This document shows positions 33,421-40,872 of a DNA stretch of 42,543 bases, piece by piece. This stretch comes from Apilactobacillus xinyiensis. GTDB lineage: Bacteria > Bacillota > Bacilli > Lactobacillales > Lactobacillaceae. Both the position numbers and the translations under genes were made by a program. The stretch spans positions 1 to 42,543 of the forward strand of contig NZ_BPLL01000013.1 in assembly GCF_019656235.1 (NCBI RefSeq). The letters are read 5' to 3'. The notes under the pieces were generated by a model. It was not told the origin of the DNA. It saw only the letters and a program-made list of their open reading frames with translations, and made no database searches. Each line of letters starts with the position of its first letter. Positions within the stretch are counted from its first letter, which is position 1.

Positions 33421-34369
33421 AATGATTGAATACCTCCATGTTTCTACCTAATACAACTAATACTTCGCTTTCTGATGGAATACTAGGTTGTGCACCGTTT
33501 CTAGAAACGGTGATTGAAGAGGCTGCAGTTGCATACTCCATTGCATCTTTTAGATTAGACATATTTGAATTTAATCTTGTGGACATTGCACCGATGAAGG
33601 TATCTCCAGCTGCTGTAGTGTCAACTACTTTAGAATTAATTATTGGTACAATGCCATAATTTCCATCTTGATTCATGTAAAATGATCCTCTTGAACCTAA
33701 AGTGATAATGACTTCTTTAATACCATATTTAAAGTAATATTTGGCATTTTCTATTAATGATTTATCACTGTCTGCGTTAATCCCAGTGAGTAAAAAGGTT
33801 TCATGTTCATTAGGCGTTATCATATCTGTATTTTTTAATAATTCATCTGGAAGTCCACCAATTTCGGGCATTGGAGCAGGGTTTAAAATGGTATTTACAC
33901 CATTGGCTTTAGCAATTTTAAATGCTTCAGTGACTACATTGATGGGAATTTCTAATTGTGCAATTATGAAATCTGATTTTTTGATTACTTCTTGATTATT
34001 TAAAACATCTTCTACAGTTATATCTGCATTAGCTCCTCCATAAATATGGATGATATTATCACCGGTTTCTTCAGATACAGTGATATAAGCTTGTCCAGTT
34101 TGTTCAGTTTGTGAGCGTATAACGTTACTAGTTATAAGGTTTTTAACGTTCATGTTTTTTTCAATGCTAAATTCCTTACCGACCTTTGTTAAAATAATGG
34201 TTTTAGCACCTGACCTAGCAGCGGCAACTGCTTGATTAAGACCTTTACCACCCATTGCTTCAACTACGTGTTCACTCGTTTTTAAAGTTTCACCACTTTT
34301 GGCAAATCTAGGTACTTTTATAACTTTATCAATATTTGTAGAGCCTAATACTGTAATTGTTTTTGTCAT
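33392..34369 (-). CDS. rbsK: Ribokinase
   Basis: This PfkB-family kinase of about 325 residues phosphorylates ribose to ribose-5-phosphate. Motifs are the N-terminal GSTNIDKV, MGGKGLNQAVAAAR (sugar binding) and DTTAAGDTFIGAMS (anion hole with catalytic Asp). I take the ATG at 34369 (MTKTITVLGS); further in-frame codons upstream would add a non-homologous 14 residues. It is first in the rbsKD operon, divergent from rpiA. No ribose transporter gene is adjacent. Confidence 0.93.
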   Translation of the reverse strand: MTKTITVLGSTNIDKVIKVPRFAKSGETLKTSEHVVEAMGGKGLNQAVAAARSGAKTIILTKVGKEFSIEKNMNVKNLITSNVIRSQTEQTGQAYITVSEETGDNIIHIYGGANADITVEDVLNNQEVIKKSDFIIAQLEIPINVVTEAFKIAKANGVNTILNPAPMPEIGGLPDELLKNTDMITPNEHETFLLTGINADSDKSLIENAKYYFKYGIKEVIITLGSRGSFYMNQDGNYGIVPIINSKVVDTTAAGDTFIGAMSTRLNSNMSNLKDAMEYATAASSITVSRNGAQPSIPSESEVLVVLGRNMEVFNHYAQNQLVKH

Positions 34370-34397
34370 AAATAAAACCAGCTTCCAAAGATATATT

Positions 34398-34416
34398 GTT
34401 AAGTGTTTCACTTAAC
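34398..34416. promoter_or_regulatory. Palindromic operator candidate at the rbsK transcription start
   Basis: GTTAAGTG-ttt-CACTTAAC is a perfect 8-bp inverted repeat lying just downstream of the rbsK -10, at the expected start of transcription. A dedicated ribose repressor could bind it; none is encoded here. Confidence 0.5.
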
Positions 34417-34424
34417 TTAAAACA

Positions 34425-34453
34425 ACTATATAACAAAGATTTATATTTGTAAA
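34425..34453 (-). promoter_or_regulatory. Promoter of rbsKD
   Basis: On the minus strand TTTACA (34453-34448), a 17-base spacer and TATAGT (34430-34425). Confidence 0.6.
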
Positions 34454-34461
34454 GCACTTTA

Positions 34462-34475
34462 AGAAAACGTTTTCA
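34462..34475. promoter_or_regulatory. cre-like site (CcpA) between rbsK and rpiA
   Basis: AGAAAACGTTTTCA contains a perfect 12-bp palindrome and differs from the ideal cre TGAAAACGTTTTCA at one base. It lies upstream of both divergent promoters. A LacI-family regulator other than CcpA is possible. Confidence 0.65.
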
Positions 34476-34566
34476 CGTTTTATATTGTGATAGTTTTCAC
34501 TTGATTAAATATAATAATAGTATATTATTTAAGTTGTATTTATCTTAAAGTTTTTGGGGTGATTTT

Positions 34567-35265
34567 ATGAATATTGAAAAGAATCAAGCTGCTAGAATGG
34601 CTGTTGAAAAAATACAAAATAACTCTGTTGTTGGTTTAGGTTCAGGATCAACTGCAGCTATTTTCATTCGTTTATTAGCTGAAAAAGTTAAAAAAGAACA
34701 TATGAATATAGTATGTGTTGCTACTTCTATTAAATCAGGTGAATTAGGATCTTTATTAGGTTTAAAAGTAGTTGATATTGATGATGTAAGTTCAATTGAC
34801 GTAACCGTTGATGGTGCCGATGAAGTTGACTATGATTTAAATGGTATAAAAGGTGGCGGGGCAGCACTCTTGTTTGAAAAAATAGTAGCAAGTAAATCGA
34901 AATACAATATTTGGATAATCGATTCTAGTAAATTTCATAAAAAATTAGGAAACTTTAAATTACCAGTTGAAGTTATAAAATTTGGTTCACAGCGGATCTT
35001 TGACTGTTTGCAGGAAATGGGATTAAATCCTACTTATCGCTTAAATGACGATAGCACAAGGCTTCTAACTGATTCTAGCAATTATATTATTGATATTGAT
35101 ATACAACATGTTAGTGACTTAAACTCATTATCGAATGCTTTGGAAAATCTTACTGGAGTAGTAGAACATGGCCTATTTATAAACATATGCAATGAATTAT
35201 TAATTGGCGGTCTTAAAAAGGATATAAAGAAATCTGAATTAGATGATAGATTAGTTTTAAACTAA
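34567..35265 (+). CDS. rpiA: Ribose-5-phosphate isomerase A
   Basis: This 232-residue isomerase converts ribose-5-phosphate to ribulose-5-phosphate. Signatures are GLGSGSTAAIFI, TVDGADEVDYDLNGIKGGGAALLFEKIVA (in parts; catalytic Glu in the last segment) and VVEHGLF near the C-terminus. GGGGTG lies before the ATG. It is divergent from rbsKD across a shared control region with a cre-like site, linking ribose entry to the phosphoketolase pathway. Confidence 0.95.
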   Translation: MNIEKNQAARMAVEKIQNNSVVGLGSGSTAAIFIRLLAEKVKKEHMNIVCVATSIKSGELGSLLGLKVVDIDDVSSIDVTVDGADEVDYDLNGIKGGGAALLFEKIVASKSKYNIWIIDSSKFHKKLGNFKLPVEVIKFGSQRIFDCLQEMGLNPTYRLNDDSTRLLTDSSNYIIDIDIQHVSDLNSLSNALENLTGVVEHGLFINICNELLIGGLKKDIKKSELDDRLVLN

Positions 35266-35274
35266 ATATTATAA

Positions 35275-35315
35275 AAATAAAGTGATTTTCAAGATATATG
35301 AAAATCACTTTATTT
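35275..35315. terminator. Bidirectional terminator after rpiA
   Basis: A 17-bp stem, AAATAAAGTGATTTTCA with TGAAAATCACTTTATTT. The stop codon of the converging pseudouridine synthase gene lies inside it. Confidence 0.8.
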
Positions 35316-36171
35316 CATTTTTTATACTTATCGATTTCATTGAAAATGGTAAGATAAGTTTTAACTTCCAAGCGTGCAAGAACATTCTGCAATCATACTT
35401 ATTGGAATTATATAATGGATCACCGATGATAGGATGATGTATAGAACTTAAATGCACTCTAATTTGATGAGTTCGGCCAGTTTCTAGTTCAAGTGCTAAT
35501 AATGATTTGTTGTTTTTAGTGGTTATTAATTTATATTTAGTAAGTGCATTTTTTGCGTTAGCGCCGTTTATTTTTCTTTTTCTCGGATCGTGGCTATCTA
35601 ATCCAATTGGTTGATTGATAACTCCTCGTTTTTTAGTAACTACACCTTCTACCCATGCTAAATAACATCTTTTAATTGCTTTGTCTTTTATTAATCGAAT
35701 CAAGATAGGTACTACTGCAGGATTTTTGCCTATAATGATTAGTCCAGAAGTTTCCTTATCTAAACGATGTATCATGTAGGCATGCTGATTTTTTTGGTTC
35801 AAGTATGCTTCTATGAAGTTCATCAGCGTCCCTTTTTCTAATTTGTAGTTAGGGTGGGTTTTTATCCCTTTAGGTTTATTAACGACTATTAAATCATCAT
35901 TTTCATATACTATGGGAATTGTTCTGGATTCATCCGGTAAAATATTTTGTATAGGTAGATTAAAATCACTGTCTTGAAATTTCAATGAGAGTTTATCACT
36001 ATTCTTAACATTAAAATTCATTGGTAAATATTTTTGGTTAACTAATATGCGCTTGTCTTTTCTTAACGAGTAAATTAGATGCTTAGGAATTAATAACTTC
36101 TTTGAAAGATAATCTTTTATATTAATTTCCTTGTTGCTTTTAACGGTTAAATGATATGACCAAGTGTTCAT
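35305..36171 (-). CDS. RluA/RluD-family pseudouridine synthase
   Basis: This 288-residue RNA-modifying enzyme has an S4-like N-terminus (about 14-65), then VVNKPKGIKTHP, the catalytic motif HRLDKETSGL (Asp is the nucleophile), LETGRTHQIRVHLSSIHHPIIGDPLY (in parts) and FLHAWKL. The family modifies ribosomal or transfer RNA uridines; the exact site is not predictable. It is transcribed alone. Confidence 0.92.
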   Translation of the reverse strand: MNTWSYHLTVKSNKEINIKDYLSKKLLIPKHLIYSLRKDKRILVNQKYLPMNFNVKNSDKLSLKFQDSDFNLPIQNILPDESRTIPIVYENDDLIVVNKPKGIKTHPNYKLEKGTLMNFIEAYLNQKNQHAYMIHRLDKETSGLIIIGKNPAVVPILIRLIKDKAIKRCYLAWVEGVVTKKRGVINQPIGLDSHDPRKRKINGANAKNALTKYKLITTKNNKSLLALELETGRTHQIRVHLSSIHHPIIGDPLYNSNKYDCRMFLHAWKLKLILPFSMKSISIKNEIK

Positions 36172-36263
36172 TTTTTTAAAATCCTCATATTTTTGTGTGT
36201 TATATTTAATTTAATGCTTTACAAAAGAAATAACAACCATAATAATATTAACGGAGGATAATT

Positions 36264-36665
36264 ATGAACAAAAATAAAATAACATTAATATCGGGAATTT
36301 CTTTATTAATGTTTATCATAGTTGATATATTAATGAGTAGTAAATTTGTAGGAATCGAAAATAATAATGGGGTATTTAGAACTATTATTTTAGCGATTGT
36401 TTTGTATTTAATACCAATTGCTTTAGGATATGCTAACTGGAAATTTGCATATCATTTATTAGGTATAATAGTTGCAATTTATACATTGAACTTTTCAACA
36501 GTTTTCATAGTTATGTTTCAAAACAGTCATTTTAACTTATTAATTAAAATTTTAATGATTATTATTTCTATTTTAGGGATAATAGTTAACTTAATGTGGT
36601 ATCGTATTGCATGGGGACAAATTCGTAGTGACTATGTAAGAATAGTTAAGCGAAACATAAAGTAA
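36264..36665 (+). CDS. Small four-helix membrane protein, unknown
   Basis: This 133-residue hydrophobic protein has about four membrane helices (near 7-26, 34-54, 62-85 and 92-113) and a basic C-terminus (RSDYVRIVKRNIK). No family is recognised. GGAGG lies eight bases before the ATG. It is followed 24 bases later by another unknown gene, so the two probably form an operon. Confidence 0.6.
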   Translation: MNKNKITLISGISLLMFIIVDILMSSKFVGIENNNGVFRTIILAIVLYLIPIALGYANWKFAYHLLGIIVAIYTLNFSTVFIVMFQNSHFNLLIKILMIIISILGIIVNLMWYRIAWGQIRSDYVRIVKRNIK

Positions 36666-36689
36666 AAAACAGGTAAGGTGTTTTATAAA

Positions 36690-37154
36690 ATGGAAATTAA
36701 CGCGAAAAAAATGGTAGACTTACTTTCTGAAAACGAGTTTGCTGTTGATGAATTCGCTACCAAACAAGCTGATTTACAAAGTAATGCTAAATCAATCCTT
36801 AGTCCACTTGTTAGTAGTATGAAAGATAGTATTAAATCTAATGAAATTAAATCTTGTGAGTTAAATGTTACAGATTTAGATGCAAAAGTTTATTTACAAA
36901 ATAACATTATTAACTTACCTTTTAGATATGTCAAAAATATTGGTAAGATTATTAAAGATGATGATAACTTAGATATATCAGTTTATATGATTATTGAATC
37001 AGAAGATATTAATCGTTCTAAGTTAAGGATTGATAAGTTAGCTTCAGCTTCACAGTTCATTGACCAAGATTTTACTGATGATTTTTCTAAATGGCTAAAT
37101 AAGCAATTAGAAACAATTAAACTTAATGAATCTGAAAAAGAAGATAGTAAATAA
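36690..37154 (+). CDS. Unknown soluble protein
   Basis: This 154-residue acidic, soluble protein has no Cys-rich or membrane segments. It reads as a helical N-terminus, a beta-rich middle (CELNVTDLDAKVYLQNNIINLPFRYVKN, seen as LDAKVYLQNN and LPFRYVKN) and a helical C-terminus ending KLNESEKEDSK. I do not recognise the family; any resemblance to SecB-like DUF1149 proteins is faint. The ATG at 36690 is nine bases after AAGGTG. It follows the membrane protein gene in the same direction. Confidence 0.6.
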   Translation: MEINAKKMVDLLSENEFAVDEFATKQADLQSNAKSILSPLVSSMKDSIKSNEIKSCELNVTDLDAKVYLQNNIINLPFRYVKNIGKIIKDDDNLDISVYMIIESEDINRSKLRIDKLASASQFIDQDFTDDFSKWLNKQLETIKLNESEKEDSK

Positions 37155-37167
37155 TGGTTAAGTGTGT

Positions 37168-37173
37168 TATTAT
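37168..37173 (+). promoter_or_regulatory. Extended -10 promoter of the candidate small RNA
   Basis: TGT-TATTAT (37165-37173) is an extended -10 element; no clear -35 is seen, which such promoters often lack. It predicts transcription from about 37180. Confidence 0.4.
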
Positions 37174-37179
37174 TTAAGT

Positions 37180-37374
37180 GCGATGAGTCGAGAAGATCAC
37201 GCTATTTTAATTAATAGTTCGCTATAAGCGATTAAGTGATATTTTCAAACGGAATACGTTTTCCTACCGTATTGTAGGGTATTTGAAATGTTGAATATGT
37301 GAAGTTTGATATTTCCACTTATTTTATAAGTGCCGTAAAAAAGGCATCCAACTAAAAGTTGGATGCCTTTTTTT
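37180..37374 (+). ncRNA. Candidate structured small RNA, about 195 nt
   Basis: No open frame fits this stretch, yet it folds well. It has a hairpin TCGCT-ATA-AGCGA (37219-37231), then a long interrupted stem (TTTCAAA 37243-37249 with TTTGAAA 37282-37288, and inside it AATACG with CGTATT), and CACTTA-N5-TAAGTG (37316-37332). A strong terminator follows (37343-37374). An extended -10 lies before it. Length and rod-like shape recall 6S RNA, but I could not match its conserved bases, so the identity is open. Confidence 0.45.
37343..37374. terminator. Strong bidirectional terminator
   Basis: GGCATCCAAC-TAAAA-GTTGGATGCC is a perfect 10-bp stem with A and T runs, ending the candidate RNA and the converging methyltransferase-like gene. 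Confidence 0.9.
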
Positions 37375-38218
37375 ATTTTACTAAATATAATTGATCTTGG
37401 ATTAAATCGAATGGCTTGTGGTGTTGATTTAATTTGATTACTTGTTTATTTTCTATGAACTGAGCTTTTTCCCAGAATTTTTTAGAATTAGTAGCACCAT
37501 TCTTTTCTCCAATCACAATCAACTCAATTTCTGAATCTATAGAACGGAGCTTATTTAAAACCTGAGCATCAATGTCTACGCCATCAGGTGACCAGCACAT
37601 AATTACATAGTCAATTTCATTTTTATATTTTTCAATTGCTTGAAGTGCATCGATCTTTTCAACTTGGGTTAGTAAATGCTTACCAGTTTCATTTTCTTTA
37701 ACCCATTCCATACTATCTGTAGCAATTATTTGTTTATTTAAATTTCTTAGCCCCTTAGAAATATAACCATTGCCTGCCATTATCTCTAAACCTTTTTTAT
37801 TATCAACATATTTAGCAATATCTTGAATAAAGGGAGCAGATATATAAGCCCACATTCCGTATTCTGCTTCTAAATAATCTCTAAAGGATCGCAAATCTTT
37901 ATCTAGTTTAGGTAAATTGTTTGATAACTTGTTCCACAATTTATCGCCTTGAGGGTCATTTGGGGCATATTTACTATTAACGTATTCAAAAATTTTGTCT
38001 TGAATGTTATCGGCTAAAATTAATGGTGGTAAGTCTTGTGGGAGTTCATTTTTACTTATTAATCGGTCTGCTTCAATTATGTTGTTGATTAAAAACTTGA
38101 TTTCAGGGAAGTCAGCGTATATTTTTTGGTAATTTTCCATTCTTTCGATGTATTTAGGGACAGCTTTAGTTATCTTATGCTGCTTTTTTAATTTCTTTAA
38201 TAGTTTTCGTTTATCCAT
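37373..38218 (-). CDS. SAM-dependent methyltransferase-like protein
   Basis: This 281-residue protein has a helical, lysine-rich N-terminus (about 1-130) and a Rossmann-type methyltransferase half: GLEIMAGNGYISKGL as the SAM-binding motif I, IIATDSMEW (acidic residue of strand 2) and DYVIMCWSPDG (motif IV-like). The target is unknown. The start ATG has AGAGGA upstream. It is a single gene. Confidence 0.75.
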   Translation of the reverse strand: MDKRKLLKKLKKQHKITKAVPKYIERMENYQKIYADFPEIKFLINNIIEADRLISKNELPQDLPPLILADNIQDKIFEYVNSKYAPNDPQGDKLWNKLSNNLPKLDKDLRSFRDYLEAEYGMWAYISAPFIQDIAKYVDNKKGLEIMAGNGYISKGLRNLNKQIIATDSMEWVKENETGKHLLTQVEKIDALQAIEKYKNEIDYVIMCWSPDGVDIDAQVLNKLRSIDSEIELIVIGEKNGATNSKKFWEKAQFIENKQVIKLNQHHKPFDLIQDQLYLVK

Positions 38219-38284
38219 ATTTTTCCTCTAATCTTATATTGATTAATTATTATTCTATTGTAAAAAAGGATTATACGCAATTCA

Positions 38285-38301
38285 TGTCATTATTTATAAC
38301 A
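38285..38301 (+). promoter_or_regulatory. GlnR box, distal
   Basis: TGTCATTATTTATAACA matches the TGTNAN7TNACA form of GlnR/TnrA sites with one weaker position. It lies 83 bases upstream of the second box. Confidence 0.7.
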
Positions 38302-38367
38302 TAAAAGTGCAAAATTTCTCTTTTTTTAATGTTTATCATTTATAATACTATCTTTTTATAGAAACAA

Positions 38368-38384
38368 TGTTATAATTTATAACA
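38368..38384 (+). promoter_or_regulatory. GlnR box overlapping the amtB promoter
   Basis: TGTTATAATTTATAACA is a perfect palindromic GlnR site and contains a TATAAT, so bound GlnR would block the promoter when glutamine is plentiful. Confidence 0.85.
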
Positions 38385-38408
38385 TAAACTTAAAGGATGC
38401 GATAAAGT

Positions 38409-39737
38409 ATGGATGTTGCCAGTACTGTTTTTATGTTTTTAGCTAGTATTTTAGTTTTATTTATGACACCAGGCTTAGCTTTTTTCTATGGTGGATTAGT
38501 TTCAAGAAAAAATGTAGTTAATACAATGTTGTCAGTATTTTTTATTACAGGAATTGCTATTTTACTTTGGATATTAGTGGGGTATAGTTTATCTTTTGAA
38601 GGTGATTACTATGGAATTATTGGTAACCTCCATCATGTATTTATGAACGGGATCAATTTAAATGCTTTAACTGCTTATAAAATTCCTACTAGTATTTATT
38701 CTATTTTTGAAATGTTTTTTGCTATAATTTCGCCAGCGTTGTTTGTAGGAGCGGTAGTGGGACGTATTAAATTTAAATTTTTGGCATTCTTTATAATTTT
38801 GTGGTCATTATTTATTTACTATCCCATGGTTCATATGGTTTGGTCTAGCAATGGATTTTTAGCAAAATTGGGGACGTTAGACTTTGCAGGTGGAACAGTA
38901 GTACATATTAATGCAGGTATTACAGCCTTTGTATTATCAGCCTTTTTAGGTCGTAGAATAAAACGAAATTCAACTGTAAAACATCATTATAATTTACCTT
39001 GGATTCTACTAGGAACTACGATTTTATGGATTGGTTGGTATGGCTTTAATGCTGGATCTGCTTTTGGATTAAATAATGTTGCTATGCAAGCAACTATTAC
39101 AACTACTGTATCGGCAGCTGCATCTATGGTAGCATGGATGATCTTGGATATTATTTTCGTTAAAAAGCCACAATTGATTGGTGCTTGTACAGGAACTTTA
39201 TGTGGTTTGGTAGGAATCACTCCTGCCGCTGGGTATGTAACAGTTTTTGGAGCCTTTGTTATTGGAATATGTGCAACCTGTGTGAGTTATCTATTTGTTA
39301 ATTATTTAAAAGCTAAAATTGGAATTGATGATGCTTTAGATGCTTTTGGTTGTCATGGAGTAAGTGGAATTTTAGGCAGTATAATGACTGGATTATTTGC
39401 AACTAAAGATGTGAATGCTTCCATAGCTAACAATGGATTATTTTATGGTGGTGGGATTAAACTTTTAGGCATTCAACTTTTTGCAACACTGATAACTATT
39501 TTATTTGTTGCTATTTTGACATCTATAATCATCTTATTTTTAAAGATTTTTATGCCAATGCGTGTTGATCATAAATCTGAAGTATTAGGTCTAGACCGAA
39601 CTGAACATGGTGAAGATGCTGATTATACTGTTGAGATTTCTGATAATTTAGATGAAAGAAAACGTGATATGTATATTCACTCAGATGAATTTAAGGGACA
39701 ATTTGCACAACTTAATTCACATTCGCATTTGAAATAA
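38409..39737 (+). CDS. amtB: Ammonium transporter AmtB
   Basis: This 442-residue channel has eleven membrane helices. Conserved features include FFYGGLVSRKNVVNTML (helix 1), MVHMVWSSNGFLAKLGTLDFAGGTVVHINAG (in parts; the pore His pair begins here) and LDAFGCHGVSGILGSI with the second His. It conducts ammonia/ammonium into the cell at low nitrogen. GlnR boxes upstream fit nitrogen control. No glnK gene is adjacent, although AmtB is usually gated by GlnK. Confidence 0.95.
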   Translation: MDVASTVFMFLASILVLFMTPGLAFFYGGLVSRKNVVNTMLSVFFITGIAILLWILVGYSLSFEGDYYGIIGNLHHVFMNGINLNALTAYKIPTSIYSIFEMFFAIISPALFVGAVVGRIKFKFLAFFIILWSLFIYYPMVHMVWSSNGFLAKLGTLDFAGGTVVHINAGITAFVLSAFLGRRIKRNSTVKHHYNLPWILLGTTILWIGWYGFNAGSAFGLNNVAMQATITTTVSAAASMVAWMILDIIFVKKPQLIGACTGTLCGLVGITPAAGYVTVFGAFVIGICATCVSYLFVNYLKAKIGIDDALDAFGCHGVSGILGSIMTGLFATKDVNASIANNGLFYGGGIKLLGIQLFATLITILFVAILTSIIILFLKIFMPMRVDHKSEVLGLDRTEHGEDADYTVEISDNLDERKRDMYIHSDEFKGQFAQLNSHSHLK

Positions 39738-39747
39738 TGCTTTGTTG

Positions 39748-39776
39748 AAAGCCTTATATAAACATATAAGGCTTTT
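39748..39776 (+). terminator. Terminator after amtB
   Basis: AAAGCCTTATAT-aaac-ATATAAGGCTTTT. Confidence 0.8.
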
Positions 39777-39841
39777 AATTTGCTTAAAATTAGCTTAATA
39801 TTCTATATTGTATGTAATAAAAGGTCTTGAAGGTGAAATAG

Positions 39842-40795
39842 TTGAATAAAAAATTAAAACATTGGTTAATTGGAATTTTAGGCTTACTTGTTGTTTTAGG
39901 TGGTTTATTATTTGGCGCTGGGATGTACTTTTATAATGTAGCAGTCGTACCATCACAAAAAAGTTTTATATCTAATAAACCGGTTTCTAAAAAATCTCCA
40001 CTATATCCTGGAGAACAATGGTATAAAAACGATGCCAAAAAAATACTTTGGAAACAGCAATCAGTTGGTGGAAATCTTATATTAGATGCTAACTTTTTAC
40101 CGGCTGCTCATAAAACTAACAAAACAGTAATTGTTGCACATGGCTTTATGGGAAATAAAGAAAAAATGGCTCCATATGCCTACATGTTTCATAAAATGGG
40201 GTATAACGTTTTAACTCCAGATACACGTGGCCAAGGTAAAAGTGAAGGTAATTATATTGGTTATGGATGGCCTGATCGATTAGATTACATTAAGTGGATG
40301 CATAAAGTTATTGATTACACTGGTAAGAACTCTAAATTATTCATGTTCGGTGTTAGTATGGGTGGAGCAACTACTATGATGGTATCAGGAGAAAAAGTAC
40401 CTACACAGTTAAAGGGTTACATTGAAGATTGTGGTTATACTAGCATTACGGATGAATTGAATTATCAAGCTCAACAGTTGTACCATTTACCAGCATTTCC
40501 TAGATGGCCACTTATTCCTATTTTAAGCAGCATTACACATGTTAGAGCTGGTTATAGTATGTATGATGGTTCTGCTTTAAAACAAGTTCGTAAAAATCAT
40601 TTACCTATGATGTTCATACACGGATCAAATGATACATTTGTACCTACTAAAATGGTTTATCCTTTATATCGTGCCACCCGTGGTCCTAAAGAACTATTAA
40701 TTGTAAAGGGTGCTAAACATGCTGATGCATATCAAACTAATCCTAAATTGTATAATCAAAAAGTGGAACAATTTATTAATAAGTATATGAACTAA
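39842..40795 (+). CDS. Membrane-anchored alpha/beta hydrolase
   Basis: This 317-residue serine hydrolase has an N-terminal anchor helix (about 8-28), then the lid-free alpha/beta core. The oxyanion segment is VAHGFMGNKEKM, the nucleophile elbow is GVSMGGATT, the acid is in HGSNDTFVP and the His in GAKHADAY. It belongs to the S9-like/YqkD group, a likely esterase or peptidase on the outer face of the membrane; the substrate is unknown. The TTG start follows AAGGTG by six bases. Confidence 0.85.
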   Translation: MNKKLKHWLIGILGLLVVLGGLLFGAGMYFYNVAVVPSQKSFISNKPVSKKSPLYPGEQWYKNDAKKILWKQQSVGGNLILDANFLPAAHKTNKTVIVAHGFMGNKEKMAPYAYMFHKMGYNVLTPDTRGQGKSEGNYIGYGWPDRLDYIKWMHKVIDYTGKNSKLFMFGVSMGGATTMMVSGEKVPTQLKGYIEDCGYTSITDELNYQAQQLYHLPAFPRWPLIPILSSITHVRAGYSMYDGSALKQVRKNHLPMMFIHGSNDTFVPTKMVYPLYRATRGPKELLIVKGAKHADAYQTNPKLYNQKVEQFINKYMN

Positions 40796-40872
40796 TACTT
40801 TTGTGATTTAAAATCATGTTGTTTTAATAGTATAATGAACCCTGTTAATATATTTAGAAAGGAGGAGATGAG

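Noticed and set aside
37155..37374. RNase P RNA, tmRNA or T-box in the intergenic RNA locus
   Set aside because: The conserved core bases of RNase P type B, the tmRNA ends and the T-box motif AGGGTGGNACCGCG are absent.
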